A stretch of DNA of 64,000 nucleotides, taken from Actinomadura fibrosa (GTDB lineage: Bacteria; Actinomycetota; Actinomycetes; Streptosporangiales; Streptosporangiaceae). Every line of letters starts with the position of its first letter. Position 1 is the first letter of the stretch. The translations under genes were made by a program, and so were the position numbers. Shown here in pieces: positions 8,974 through 17,453 of the stretch. Under the pieces are notes generated by a model. The model made no database searches. It had not been told where the DNA came from and saw nothing but the letters and a program-made list of their open reading frames with translations. Where the stretch lies: contig NZ_CAACUY010000015.1 in the NCBI RefSeq assembly GCF_900659615.1, positions 27,532 through 91,531 on the forward strand, in the 5' to 3' direction.

Positions 8974-9771
8974 GTGTCCGAGCAGAGCCAGGCCGCCTAC
9001 ATCCCGCGCCGCTTCGAGGGCCGTACCGTGCTGGTCACGGGGGCCGGGACGGGGTTCGGGGCCGAGATCGCCGTGCGGGCGGCGCAGGAGGGCGCCCGGG
9101 TGGCCGTCCACTACAACAGCTCGGCCGCCGGCGCCGACAGGACGGTCGCGCGGGTCAAGGAGGTCGGCGGCGAGGCGTTCACGACGCAGGCCGACATCAC
9201 CCGGCACTCCGACATCCAGCGCATGGCGGACGAGGTGTTCACCCGGTTCGGGACGCTCGACGTGCTGGTCAACAACGTGGGGGACGTGGCACGCGACGTC
9301 ATGTCCTGGCGTGAGGTCACCGAGGAGTCCATCGACCATGTCCTCGCCGTGGACATCAAGGGCACGATGCTGTGCGTGCACGAGTTCGGCGCCCGGATGC
9401 TGGACCAGGGCCACGGTTCGATCGTGAACATCGGTTCGACCGTCATCGTCCGGGGCAGCGCGCGGGCTCCGCAGTACGCGGCGGCCAAGTACGGCCTTCT
9501 CGGGATCACCAAGTCGTATGCGCAGGCGTTCGCCCCGACCGTGCGGGTCAACACGTTCGCGCCCGGTTTCATCGAGACGGAGGCGACGCTCAGCCGCAAG
9601 GACTGGCAGAGCGGCCGCAGGGAGAAGCTGATCTCGCAGACGCCGATGGGACGCATTCCGGGTCCGGCGGAGCTGGCCGGCACGGCGCTCTTCCTCGCCA
9701 CGGACGACGCTTCGCACATGACCGGCGCCTACCTGAACGCCGACGGCGGCTTCAACATGATCGGTGCTTGA
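8974..9771 (+). CDS. SDR-family NAD(P)-dependent oxidoreductase
   Basis: A 265-residue classical short-chain dehydrogenase. The N-terminal nucleotide-binding motif is VTGAGTGFGAEIA, the NNVG structural motif follows, and the catalytic Ser and Tyr-x-x-x-Lys are in IVNIGST and QYAAAKYG. It ends in the typical C-terminal GAYLNADGGF. GTG 8974 is preceded by GGAAGAAGGAAG. It probably interconverts a hydroxyl and a keto group on an intermediate of the local catabolic pathway; substrate unknown. It is the first gene of a two-gene unit with the hydrolase, overlapping it by 8 bases. Control by the IclR regulator is suggested by the operator directly upstream. Confidence 0.85.
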   Translation: MSEQSQAAYIPRRFEGRTVLVTGAGTGFGAEIAVRAAQEGARVAVHYNSSAAGADRTVARVKEVGGEAFTTQADITRHSDIQRMADEVFTRFGTLDVLVNNVGDVARDVMSWREVTEESIDHVLAVDIKGTMLCVHEFGARMLDQGHGSIVNIGSTVIVRGSARAPQYAAAKYGLLGITKSYAQAFAPTVRVNTFAPGFIETEATLSRKDWQSGRREKLISQTPMGRIPGPAELAGTALFLATDDASHMTGAYLNADGGFNMIGA

Positions 9772-10609
9772 GGGCGCGGTGGGGAGCGTCGACGCGCGGG
9801 CGGGCGGGGTTCGGGTGGTCGACGGGCTGGTCTACGGGCAGCCCGCCGGTTTCCGTCCGCTGCGGCTCGATCTCTATCTGCCTTCCGGGGTGGGGGCGCC
9901 GCTGGTGGTCTTCGTGCACGGAGGCGGCTGGCTGGGCGGCAGCCGGAAGACGCTGACGCCGGTCTTCCGCGACTGGCGGCCGCATCCGTTCGAGCGGCTG
10001 GCGGCGCGGGGGTTCGCGGTGGCGTCGGTCGGCTACCGGTTCAGCGGCGAGGCGCGCTGGCCGGCGCAGCTGGACGACGTCGCCGCCGCGTTCGACCATC
10101 TCGTCGAGCGGGCGGAGGAGTTCCGCTACGACGCCGGACGGACCGTGCTGTGGGGCGAGTCGGCGGGCGCGCACCTGGCCGTCATGCTGGGGTTGCGGGA
10201 GGCCGCCCGCGTCAGCGGGGTCATCGACTGGTACGGGCCCATGGATCTGGTCGCCATGGGGCGGGAGGACGATCCCGCCCACGCGCTTTCCGATGATGTG
10301 CGCGACACCCGGGAGGCGCGGCTGCTGGGGGCGCCGGTGCGGGACGTGCCGGAGCTCGCCCGGGCGGCCAGTCCGATCGCCCACGTCCACGGTGGGGCGC
10401 CGCCTTTCCTCATCGCGCACGGCACCGCTGATCGGGCCGTGCCGTTCGAGCAGAGCGCGGCGCTGGCCGCGGCCCTGGCGGCGGCCGGGGCGAGCGTTCG
10501 GTTCGAAGCGGTCGAGGGCGCCGATCACTTGTGGCGTGGTGTCGACGATCTGGAGCCGCTGTTCGAGGCGGCGGTGGCGTTCGCGGGTGAGGTGACCGGT
10601 CTGGGGTGA
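9764..10609 (+). CDS. Alpha/beta hydrolase (carboxylesterase/HSL-like)
   Basis: A 281-residue alpha/beta hydrolase with oxyanion motif HGGG (VVFVHGGGWLGG), nucleophile elbow GESAG, a likely acid in AHGTADRAVPF and the catalytic His in EGADHLW. There is no signal peptide, so it is cytoplasmic. GTG 9764 overlaps the end of the SDR gene, indicating translational coupling. Such enzymes open lactones or split esters of small acids, which fits the fumarylacetoacetate-hydrolase-like enzymes coded on the other strand. Substrate not predictable from sequence. Confidence 0.85.
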   Translation: MLEGAVGSVDARAGGVRVVDGLVYGQPAGFRPLRLDLYLPSGVGAPLVVFVHGGGWLGGSRKTLTPVFRDWRPHPFERLAARGFAVASVGYRFSGEARWPAQLDDVAAAFDHLVERAEEFRYDAGRTVLWGESAGAHLAVMLGLREAARVSGVIDWYGPMDLVAMGREDDPAHALSDDVRDTREARLLGAPVRDVPELARAASPIAHVHGGAPPFLIAHGTADRAVPFEQSAALAAALAAAGASVRFEAVEGADHLWRGVDDLEPLFEAAVAFAGEVTGLG

Positions 10610-10630
10610 GAGGGGCCGGGGCCGCCCCTC
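10610..10630. terminator. Bidirectional hairpin between convergent genes
   Basis: GAGGGGC (10610-10616) pairs perfectly with GCCCCTC (10624-10630) around a 7-nt loop. It sits directly after the hydrolase stop and just before the end of the convergent FAH-family gene, so it could terminate both transcripts. No T-tract follows, which is usual for GC-rich actinomycete hairpin terminators. Confidence 0.5.
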
Positions 10631-10640
10631 CCGAGAAACG

Positions 10641-11489
10641 TCAGGACGGCGGGCGGGCGAACCGTTGCCGGATCTCGCCGATGCCGGAGATCCGGCTGAC
10701 CAGCTCGTCGTCCGCGGTCAGGTAGCGCGGTGGGTCCATGCGGTTGCCGACGCCGGCGGGGGTGCCGGTGAAGATCAGGTCGCCGGGGAGCAGCGGGACG
10801 ATCGCCGAGAGGCGGGCGATCAGCTCCGGTACCGGGAAGATCATGGACTTGGTGCGGTCGTGCTGGACGACCGCGCCGTTGAGGAGTCCGGTGATCTCCA
10901 GGTCGTCGGGGTCGTCGAGCTCGTCCGGCGTGACCAGGGCGGGGCCGGTGGGTCCGAAGCCGGGGAAGGACTTGCCGAGGCTGAACTGGGCAGGCTTGCC
11001 GCGGAGCTGGGTGACGCGTTCGGAGAGGTCCTGGCCCACGGTCAGGCCCGCGACGGCCTCCCAGGCGCGGTCCTCGCGGACCCGGTGGGCGGGCCGGCCG
11101 ATGACGGCGACCAGCTCGACCTCCCAGTCGACCTTGCCGTCGGGCAGGTCCACGATGGTGCGCGGGCCGGTGACGCATGTCGGGAATTTGGTGAAGACCA
11201 GCGGGTCTTCGGGCGGGGTGAACCCGGCCTCGGCCGCGTGCGGCGGGTAGTTCAGCGCGACCGCGAACACCTGGCGGGGCCTCGGGACGGGCGCCTGGAG
11301 CTCGTCCTCGACGACGGGCGTGTCGTATTCGGACGCGGGCAGGGTGGCCGCCCACTCGCGTGCCTCGTCCCAGCGTTCGAGCAGGGCCATCGGGTCAGCG
11401 GGAAGCGAACCGCCGGACGCTCGGGCCACGTCCGCGGCCCGGTCGCCGCGGACGATGGCGGCCCTGCCGCTGATGACGCCGAGCCTCAC
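10641..11489 (-). CDS. Fumarylacetoacetate hydrolase family protein (1)
   Basis: A 282-residue FAH-fold protein. The core has FAVALNYPPHAAEAG, PLVFTKFPTCVTGP, the metal-binding glutamates in DWEVELVAVIG, the LSERVTQLRGK segment, the KSFPGFGPTGP loop and the closing LLPGDLIFTGTPAGVG. Members hydrolyse acylpyruvates, decarboxylate oxaloacetate-type acids or hydrate 2-oxopentenoates in meta-cleavage pathways. It is the last gene of a three-gene minus-strand unit, overlapping its upstream homologue by 4 bases. Two FAH-fold paralogues in one operon suggest consecutive steps, or the two halves of a decarboxylase/isomerase activity as in homoprotocatechuate degradation. Confidence 0.85.
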   Translation of the reverse strand: MRLGVISGRAAIVRGDRAADVARASGGSLPADPMALLERWDEAREWAATLPASEYDTPVVEDELQAPVPRPRQVFAVALNYPPHAAEAGFTPPEDPLVFTKFPTCVTGPRTIVDLPDGKVDWEVELVAVIGRPAHRVREDRAWEAVAGLTVGQDLSERVTQLRGKPAQFSLGKSFPGFGPTGPALVTPDELDDPDDLEITGLLNGAVVQHDRTKSMIFPVPELIARLSAIVPLLPGDLIFTGTPAGVGNRMDPPRYLTADDELVSRISGIGEIRQRFARPPS

Positions 11490-12358
11490 CAGTCCACCTT
11501 CTCCGGGACGGGCGTCCCGTGGCCCTCTTCCCAGCCGATGATCGGGGTGCGCAGCACGCCCAGGCGCTCGACCTCGGCCTCGACGACGTCGCCCGGCTTG
11601 AGGTAGAGGTCGGGGTCGCCGCTGAACCCGGCCACGCCCTGGACGGTGCCGGTGCTGATCAGGTCGCCGGCGCTGTAGCCCTGCGGGGAGTGGTAGGCGA
11701 CCAGGTGCGGGATCGACACCGACATCCGGTTGGTGTTGGACTTCTGCCGGACCTGCCCGTTGACGCGCAGCTCCATGTCGAGGTCCTGCGCGTCCGGGAT
11801 CTCGTCGGCGGTGACGATGTACGGGCCGAGCGGGCAGAACGTGTCGATCGCCTTGCAGAAGGAGAAGACGCCGGACTCCATCTCGCGGCGCTGGATGTCG
11901 CGGGCGGTGATGTCGTTGAAGACGACGTAGCCGGCGATGTGGTCGGGGGCGTCGTCCACGCCGAAGAACTTGCCGGGCCTGCCGATGACGACGGCGATCT
12001 CCAGCTCGTAGTCCAGCTCGCTGGTGAGGTGCTCGGGGTAGATGACCGGTTCGTCCGGGCCGACGATGGCGTCGACGTTCTGGAAGAACACGATGCCCTT
12101 GTGGATCGGGTGCGACCAGTCGACGTTCTTCGACTCGTCCTCGTGCTCGCGGAAGTTGCCCGAGGTGTGGAAGAACTTCTTCGGGACGATCGGCGCGCGC
12201 AGCCGGACGCCGTCCAGCGCGAGGCGCTCGCCGGTCTCGGCGACGCGGCCGTCCCGCTCGAAGTACTCGCGGGTGCTCGCGACGTCCAGCGGCAGGATCA
12301 GCCGCTCCTCCAGCTCCAGTCTGCCGACGCGCCCGTCGTCGAAGGTCACGAGCTTCAT
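11486..12358 (-). CDS. Fumarylacetoacetate hydrolase family protein (2)
   Basis: A 290-residue FAH-family enzyme with an N-terminal beta domain (MKLVTFDDGRVGRLE). The catalytic core holds FHTSGNFREHEDE, the metal ligands in LDYELEIAVVIG, FNDITARDIQRREM, and the late SAGDLISTGTVQGV. The C-terminus GHGTPVPEKVDW differs from paralogue 1. ATG at 12358 overlaps the stop of the upstream CMD-fold gene by 4 bases (ATGA) and its own stop overlaps the next gene, so all three are translationally coupled. It likely acts on a ring-cleavage product or acylpyruvate. The exact reaction cannot be told. Confidence 0.85.
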   Translation of the reverse strand: MKLVTFDDGRVGRLELEERLILPLDVASTREYFERDGRVAETGERLALDGVRLRAPIVPKKFFHTSGNFREHEDESKNVDWSHPIHKGIVFFQNVDAIVGPDEPVIYPEHLTSELDYELEIAVVIGRPGKFFGVDDAPDHIAGYVVFNDITARDIQRREMESGVFSFCKAIDTFCPLGPYIVTADEIPDAQDLDMELRVNGQVRQKSNTNRMSVSIPHLVAYHSPQGYSAGDLISTGTVQGVAGFSGDPDLYLKPGDVVEAEVERLGVLRTPIIGWEEGHGTPVPEKVDW

Positions 12359-12963
12359 GTGCCTTGCCTTTCCTCGTTGGTTTCCGTTGCCGGGGCGGGC
12401 GGCTCCTCGCCCGCGAAGACGCGCAGCTGCAACGCGAGCAGGCCGTAGTAGCCGACCAGCGTGGTCAGCTCGAACAGGGCCCGTTCACCCAGCACCCGTA
12501 CGGCCTCGGCGTACTCCTCGTCGGTGAGCCGTCCCGCGGCGGTGAGCGTCCTGGCGGTCCGCAGGGTGGCGGCCTCGGCCGGGTCCGGCAGGTCGGGTTC
12601 CGTTCCCGAGCGCAGCGCGGCCATCTCGGTTTCGGTCAGGCCGCAGGCCCGTCCGACCGCCTCGTGGGCCTCCCGCTCGAAGGCGCTGCCCCAGTGCGCG
12701 GCGACGGCCAGGATGGCCAGCTCCCGCGCCCGGTCGGTCAGGACGCTCGCGTACCGGACGGCGGACCCGACCGCCTGGAGGGCCTGGCCGACGGGCGGGC
12801 TGAGCAGCATCGCGTTGAACGGGCCGCGGAGGCGGCCCTCCTCGTCCGTCAGGGGGAAGGCCTGCGGCCCGGCCGCCCGGGGGCCGCCGGTGATGGCCCG
12901 GTAGACCTCCGCCTGCGGCTCGTCCAGTTCGCCGGGGAGCAGTCCCGCCAGCCGAACGCCCAT
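12355..12963 (-). CDS. Carboxymuconolactone decarboxylase/AhpD-fold protein
   Basis: About 202 residues starting at ATG 12963. The helical CMD core is visible: GPFNAMLLSPPVGQALQAVG, the LTDRARELAILAVAAHWGSAFEREAHEAVGRACGL segment, and later LFELTTLVGYYGLLALQLRVFAG. The CxxC pair of AhpD peroxidases is absent, which argues for the decarboxylase/isomerase branch. It heads the operon with the two FAH-fold enzymes, divergent from the IclR gene, and the intergenic space holds two composite operators. Probably cytoplasmic, acting on a lactone or keto acid of the pathway. Confidence 0.8.
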   Translation of the reverse strand: MGVRLAGLLPGELDEPQAEVYRAITGGPRAAGPQAFPLTDEEGRLRGPFNAMLLSPPVGQALQAVGSAVRYASVLTDRARELAILAVAAHWGSAFEREAHEAVGRACGLTETEMAALRSGTEPDLPDPAEAATLRTARTLTAAGRLTDEEYAEAVRVLGERALFELTTLVGYYGLLALQLRVFAGEEPPAPATETNEERQGT

Positions 12964-13018
12964 GTCACCCTCCCTCGCCCGGGTCTTGGCCCCCACCCTA
13001 GCCGCTTGCTTCGCACTG

Positions 13019-13075
13019 CAAAAGCTGCTTTCACTGTTCAAAAGTCTCTGCGATACTGCTTTCATAGAGTGGAAG
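13019..13075 (+). promoter_or_regulatory. Tandem IclR-type composite operators, site 2 (divergent promoter)
   Basis: The first copy (13019-13044) reads CAAAAGCTGCTTTCA, 5 nt, CAAAAG. The second (13050-13075) keeps TGCTTTCA, 5 nt, TGGAAG. Both match the cluster consensus and lie between the CMD-fold gene (start 12963) and the IclR gene. They could control both directions and give autoregulation. The second copy overlaps a GTG at 13069, which argues against that codon as the regulator's start. Confidence 0.7.
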
Positions 13076-13107
13076 CGCTCAAGCCGAGTCGAGAAAGCGA
13101 GACCGCC

Positions 13108-13929
13108 GTGCCGCCGCAGAAGGCCTCCTCCAAGTCCGCCGGTTCCGCCGACGGAGCGGCGCCCGCGAAGCGGGCCTACCAGGTGGAGGCGCTGGCCAAG
13201 GGCCTGCGCCTGCTGGGCGTCTTCTCCGAGCAGCGGCCGTCCATGAAGCTGTCGGACATGGCCGCCGAGACGGGGGTGCCGCTCCCGACGGCGTTCCGGA
13301 TGGCGGCGACCCTGGTGACCGAGGGCTTCCTGGAGCAGCTCCACGACGGGTCGTACCGGCCCGCGCCCAAGGTCCTCACGCTCGGCTTCGCCGCGCTGCG
13401 CGGCCTCGACATGGTCCAGCTCGCCGAGGGTCCGCTGCGCCGCCTCGCCGACGCCACCGGTGAGACGGTGAACATGGGCGTCCTCTCCGACGACCGCGTC
13501 CTCTATCTCGTCCGGCTCCGCAACACCGACCTCGTCACCGCGAACATCCAGGTCGGCTCGCGGCTCCCGGCGGTGTCCACCTCGATGGGCAAGCTGCTGC
13601 TCAGCGGCCTGCCCGACGCCGACCTGGAGGAACGCCTCACCGACGCCTCCTTCGCCGGGGCGGCCGGGCCCAACGCCATCCGGTCGATCGACGACCTGCG
13701 GCCCGTGCTCGCCGAGATCCGCGAGCGGGGCTGGGCCGTCCAGGACGAGGAACTCGCCCACGGGCTCCGCTCCGTCGCGGGACCCGTGTACGACGCCGGC
13801 GGCCTGGCGGCGGCGGTCAACATCGCCGTGCCCGCCCGCGAGTTCCCCGTCCCCCGCCTGCTGGACGAGCTGCGCCCGCGCCTGCTGGAGACGTGCCGCG
13901 AGATCTCCGCCCTGCTCGGCGGCCGCTGA
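13108..13929 (+). CDS. IclR-family transcriptional regulator
   Basis: About 273 residues from GTG 13108, which has GAGAAAG upstream; GTG 13069 is possible but lies inside an operator. The N-terminal winged helix-turn-helix is residues ~25-90 (AYQVEALAKGLRLLGVFSE ... KLSDMAAETGVPLPTAFRMAATLVTEGFLE). The C-terminal IclR effector domain follows (TVNMGVLSDDRVLYLVRL ... STSMGKLLLSGLPD ... GWAVQDEELAHGLRSVAGPV). It is divergent from the FAH operon. The composite TGAAAG operator at all four local promoters makes it the likely regulator of this whole cluster, with an aromatic or lactone intermediate as probable ligand. Confidence 0.85.
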   Translation: MPPQKASSKSAGSADGAAPAKRAYQVEALAKGLRLLGVFSEQRPSMKLSDMAAETGVPLPTAFRMAATLVTEGFLEQLHDGSYRPAPKVLTLGFAALRGLDMVQLAEGPLRRLADATGETVNMGVLSDDRVLYLVRLRNTDLVTANIQVGSRLPAVSTSMGKLLLSGLPDADLEERLTDASFAGAAGPNAIRSIDDLRPVLAEIRERGWAVQDEELAHGLRSVAGPVYDAGGLAAAVNIAVPAREFPVPRLLDELRPRLLETCREISALLGGR

Positions 13930-13966
13930 GGCTCCGGGCGGCCGCTGTGCTCGTCCTCTCCGGGGG

Positions 13967-14722
13967 TCAGACGAGGGTGCGGCCGCCGTCCACGTACAGC
14001 ACCTGGCCCGTCACGAACGACGCCCGCTCGGACGCCAGGAACAGGACGGCGCCCACCACGTCCTCCGGGGTGCCGAGGCGGCCGGCCGGCACCAGCCCGG
14101 TCAGCTCTTCGCGGATGCCCGGCTTGTCCAGGTACTCCCGGGTCAGCTCCGTCTCGGTGTAGCCGGGCGCGACCGCGTTGACGCCGATGCCGTCCGGCGC
14201 CCACTCCCGCGCCATGACCTTGACGAGCTGGTCGAGGCCGCCCTTCGTCGCCGCGTAGGGCGCGTGGTGCCGGTGCGCGAGCTTCGAGGAGACGGACGAG
14301 AAGAACACCATCCGGCCGCGCCCCGCCTCCCGCATGACCCGGCCCGCGGCGCGTCCGGTCCAGAACGCGCTGGACAGGTTGAGCGCGAGGAGCCGGTCCC
14401 ACACCTCGTCCGGGATGTCGACCACCGGACGGCGGTCGTTCGTCCCGACCGCGTGCACCAGGACGTCGAGCCCGCCGAGCAGCCCGGCGGCGGTGGCGAC
14501 GGTCTCGTCGCACGCCTCCGCGGTGGTGAGGTCGGCGCCGACGGTGTGCGCGCCGGCGCCGGCGAGGAGAGGGTCGTCCGCGAGCGCCTTCAGCTTGTGC
14601 TCGTCCACGTCCACGACGGCGAGCCGCGCTCCCGCGTCCGCCAGTCCCCGGGCGCAGGCGGCGCCGAGACCCCCGGCGCCGAGGACGAGCGCCCGGGCGC
14701 CTTCCAGGCCCAGCCAGTTCAC
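13967..14722 (-). CDS. SDR-family oxidoreductase
   Basis: A 251-residue short-chain dehydrogenase. The cofactor loop is ALVLGAGGLGAACARGLADAG, with an acidic residue in VVDVDEHK favouring NAD. The catalytic Ser is in FFSSVSSKLAHRHHAPYAATKGG with Tyr-Ala-Ala-Thr-Lys, and the end is VTGQVLYVDGGRTLV. It is convergent with the IclR gene and has the composite operator, oriented toward it, just upstream of its ATG (14742-14767). A second dehydrogenase in the same regulon suggests two redox steps in the pathway. Confidence 0.85.
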   Translation of the reverse strand: MNWLGLEGARALVLGAGGLGAACARGLADAGARLAVVDVDEHKLKALADDPLLAGAGAHTVGADLTTAEACDETVATAAGLLGGLDVLVHAVGTNDRRPVVDIPDEVWDRLLALNLSSAFWTGRAAGRVMREAGRGRMVFFSSVSSKLAHRHHAPYAATKGGLDQLVKVMAREWAPDGIGVNAVAPGYTETELTREYLDKPGIREELTGLVPAGRLGTPEDVVGAVLFLASERASFVTGQVLYVDGGRTLV

Positions 14723-14741
14723 AGAGCCTCCGCTCGGATAA

Positions 14742-14767
14742 CTTTCACTGTATGAAAGCTACTTTTA
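14742..14767 (-). promoter_or_regulatory. IclR-type composite operator, site 3 (upstream of minus-strand SDR)
   Basis: Read on the minus strand: TAAAAGTAGCTTTCA, 5 nt, TGAAAG, the same three-half-site layout as site 1 and pointing toward the SDR gene at 14722. The intergenic gap up to the amidohydrolase start holds this and site 4, one for each direction. Confidence 0.7.
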
Positions 14768-14875
14768 TAACTCCCCGAGAGTACTCCGGTCTGGCTGCGA
14801 ATGTCCACGTCAGGCGACTGCGCCCGGACTGTTGACAGCGGGGAGAACTGCGATCAAACTCACAGCACCAAGTGA

Positions 14876-14901
14876 TGAAAGTTGATTTCACGCTATGAAA
14901 G
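14876..14901 (+). promoter_or_regulatory. IclR-type composite operator, site 4 (upstream of amidohydrolase)
   Basis: TGAAAGTTGATTTCA (14876-14890), 5 nt, TGAAAG (14896-14901), oriented toward the amidohydrolase whose ATG is at 14933. The third half-site continues as GCTGC, as in the first part of the consensus. Confidence 0.7.
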
Positions 14902-14932
14902 CTGCTGCGGCGGCCCCGGGGAGGAGCAGGCG

Positions 14933-16213
14933 ATGGAGCGCACGGTGTTCACCGGCGGCCTGGTGTTCGACGGAAGCGGTGCCGAGCCCGTGCCCGGCGA
15001 GGTCGTCGTCGACGGCGAGCGGGTCGTCGAGGTGCGTCCCGGCCGGAGCGAGGAGCACCCCGGCGCGCGGGTGATCCGGGTCGACGGCTGCACCGTCATG
15101 CCGGGGCTCGTTGAGTCGCACGCCCACCTGACCTTCCCGTCGGCCGTCGGGCACATCGATCCCTCATTCAACCCACCGGTGGACGTCGGCTTCTTCCAGA
15201 ACGTCCGGGGAATGGAAACCGAGTTGGCGCGGGCCGAGCGCAACGCGGGCATCCTGCTGGACGCGGGCTTCACCTCCGCCTACTCGGCCGGATCGCTCCT
15301 GCCGATGCCGACGGAGGTCGTCCTCCGCGACAGGATCAGGGCGGGCCAGGTTCGCGGGCCCCGCCTCCTGGCGGCCAGCGCCGAGCGCGACAACCACCCC
15401 GTCCGCCCCGGCGGCCACGTCGTCGCCGACTGGCAGGGCCCCGACTCCTGCCGCGCCTACGTCCGCGAGCACGCCGAGCAGGGATACGACAGCGTCAAGT
15501 TCCTGCTCAGCAACGACGACGTGTTCACGCCCGGCGGCTCGCAGATGACCCAATACACCTGGGAGGAGGCGCGGGCGGCCGGGGAGCAGGCGCGCGAGTC
15601 CGGCGTCTGGCTCAACTGCCACGCCCAGTCCGCCGAGTCGGTGAAGCTCGCCGTGCGGGCCGGGTTCCGCTCGATCTACCACTGCACCTACGCCGACGAC
15701 GAGGCGCTCGACCTGCTCGAATCGGTGAAGGACGACGTGTTCGTCTCGCCCGCGCCCGGCATCATCTACGCCAATGTCCACGAGGGCGAGGAGTACGGGA
15801 TCGACCGCGCGACGGCCGAGCGCATGGGGTCGGTCGCGGCCCTGGAGGGCATGGCCGCGATCTACCCCGAGATCCGCAAGCGCGGCATCCGGGCGCTGCC
15901 CGGCGGCGACTACGGCTTCCCCAACAACCCGATCGGCCGCAACGCCCGCGACCTCCAGCTGTTCGTCGAGGTGCTCGGCTACGGCCCGGTCGAGGTCCTC
16001 ACCGCGGCCACCAGGCACGGCGGCGAACTCATGGGCATGGGGGACGAACTCGGGCTCCTCGCCCCGGGCTACCTGGCCGACCTCCTCGTCGTCCGGGGCA
16101 ACCCGGCCGAGGACGTCCGGCTGCTCCAGGACCCGGACAACCTCCTCTGGATCGTCCAGGACGGACGTGCGCACAAGCAGCCCCAGGCGGCGCACCCGCA
16201 CGCCGCCGCCTAG
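14933..16213 (+). CDS. Amidohydrolase-family metal-dependent hydrolase
   Basis: About 426 residues from ATG 14933, which is preceded by GGGGAGGAGC. The N-terminal beta domain ends in the metal motif MPGLVESHAHL (HxH). Later come a KF segment in YDSVKFLLSNDD (a possible metal-bridging Lys), WLNCHAQSAESVKLAVRAG and IYHCTYADDE with candidate His ligands, and the late Asp in ALPGGDYGFP. It closes with the GYLADLLVVRGNP strand typical of imidazolonepropionase/prolidase-like amidohydrolases. Cytoplasmic. In this regulon it probably opens a cyclic amide, imide or lactone at the start of the pathway; substrate unknown. Confidence 0.85.
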   Translation: MERTVFTGGLVFDGSGAEPVPGEVVVDGERVVEVRPGRSEEHPGARVIRVDGCTVMPGLVESHAHLTFPSAVGHIDPSFNPPVDVGFFQNVRGMETELARAERNAGILLDAGFTSAYSAGSLLPMPTEVVLRDRIRAGQVRGPRLLAASAERDNHPVRPGGHVVADWQGPDSCRAYVREHAEQGYDSVKFLLSNDDVFTPGGSQMTQYTWEEARAAGEQARESGVWLNCHAQSAESVKLAVRAGFRSIYHCTYADDEALDLLESVKDDVFVSPAPGIIYANVHEGEEYGIDRATAERMGSVAALEGMAAIYPEIRKRGIRALPGGDYGFPNNPIGRNARDLQLFVEVLGYGPVEVLTAATRHGGELMGMGDELGLLAPGYLADLLVVRGNPAEDVRLLQDPDNLLWIVQDGRAHKQPQAAHPHAAA

Positions 16214-16250
16214 CACCAGCGACATCCGCACTGAGCAGCGAGGGAACGCA

Positions 16251-16520
16251 ATGAACGCGGGAAGCCGGCAGGGCGTCGTCCGCGCCTCGCTCATCAGCGG
16301 AGTCATCGGAGCCGCCCTGAGCGCCGCGATGAGCGCGCTGATCAACTACCTCGTGGTCGGCATGCCGACCACCGAGGCCGCGAACGCGGCCAACCACGCG
16401 ATCTCCGGCCTGGCCAGCGGCTTCATCGCCGGATTCATGGGCGTCCTGATGTACCAGCGCAAGAAGAGCCTCGCCCGCCGCCCCGCGCCTCCGAAGGCCG
16501 CCGCCCCCGCCGCGGAGTAG
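16251..16520 (+). CDS. Small membrane protein, two transmembrane helices
   Basis: An 89-residue protein from ATG 16251, preceded by GAGGGAACGCA. Two hydrophobic stretches (VVRASLISGVIGAALSAAMSALINYLVV and ISGLASGFIAGFMGVLMY) form a hairpin in the membrane. A basic, proline- and alanine-rich cytoplasmic tail (KKSLARRPAPPKAAAPAAE) follows. It lies 37 bases after the amidohydrolase and is probably cotranscribed with it. It could aid uptake or anchor pathway enzymes, but no family is recognised. Confidence 0.6.
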   Translation: MNAGSRQGVVRASLISGVIGAALSAAMSALINYLVVGMPTTEAANAANHAISGLASGFIAGFMGVLMYQRKKSLARRPAPPKAAAPAAE

Positions 16521-16604
16521 TTCCGCACGTCCGCGCTGGCATGGGTTCACGCCACTTACCGCGACGGACGGTTGAACGCCAGACGTGGCTCGCTGGTGGG
16601 TGGG

Positions 16605-17453
16605 TCAGTCATGTCTGTTGTACAGGTGGAGGGCGAGAGGTGTGCATAGGGCGGTTATCGCGGTGGTTGCTATGAGTGACCAGGTGAGGGATCCGCTGCT
16701 GCCGCTTGTGTCGTTCATCAGGGCCCTTGCCGCGGTCGCGACGTGGCTCAGCGGGTTCACGTCCACGACGGCCTGGAGCCAGCCGGGCATGGTCTTCGGT
16801 TCGACGAAGATGTTGCTCGCGAACGAGAGCGGCATCAGGACCACGTTGGCGATGCTGATGACGACGGCCGGGTCGCGGACGAGCAGGGCGACCACCGCCC
16901 ACAGCAGGGACAGGGAGAGTCCCCAGACGACGACCAGGGCCACCGCGGCGAGAACGCCCGGGACGCCGCCGTCCGGCCGGTAGCCCATGAGCAGCCCGAG
17001 ACCCACCACGGTGGCGGACGCGAACAGGTAGCGGGCGGTGTCGCTGAGCAGGCTGCCGGCCACGAAGGCGCCGCGCCAGACGGGCAGGGAGCGGAAGCGC
17101 TCGAAGGCCCCGGTCGTCACGTCCTGGGCGAGGCGGGCGCCGCCGTACATGGTGACGATGGAGATGCTCATGCTGAGGACGCCGGGCAAGAGCATCCGGA
17201 GGTACTCATCGGACGAGCCGCTGATGGCGCCGCCGAACAGGTACGTGAACAGCACGGTGAACAGGATCGGGATGGCGATCGACTCCACCAGTTGCTTGGG
17301 ATCGTGCTTGATCTTGAGCAGTGCCCGCCGGCCGAACGTGGCGGAGGCGGCGAACGCTCCGGGACGGCGGTGCGGTCGGCTCGCGGTCAGCACGAGGTCG
17401 AGCGGTTGCGTCTCCGTCGCAGCGGAGCGCGGCACGGCCGTTGGGGCGCTCAT
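16605..17453 (-). CDS. ABC-2 type exporter permease (DrrB-like)
   Basis: About 282 residues, ATG 17453. Six membrane helices follow a basic N-terminal region. FLA-like motifs of DrrB-type permeases are visible: [19 protein letters not shown], then [20 protein letters not shown], then the [14 protein letters not shown] segment near the C-terminus. It pairs with the ATPase gene, overlapping by 4 bases. DrrAB-type pairs export anthracyclines or other hydrophobic drugs, or complex lipids. The substrate here is unknown. Confidence 0.85.
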   Translation of the reverse strand: MSAPTAVPRSAATETQPLDLVLTASRPHRRPGAFAASATFGRRALLKIKHDPKQLVESIAIPILFTVLFTYLFGGAISGSSDEYLRMLLPGVLSMSISIVTMYGGARLAQDVTTGAFERFRSLPVWRGAFVAGSLLSDTARYLFASATVVGLGLLMGYRPDGGVPGVLAAVALVVVWGLSLSLLWAVVALLVRDPAVVISIANVVLMPLSFASNIFVEPKTMPGWLQAVVDVNPLSHVATAARALMNDTSGSSGSLTWSLIATTAITALCTPLALHLYNRHD

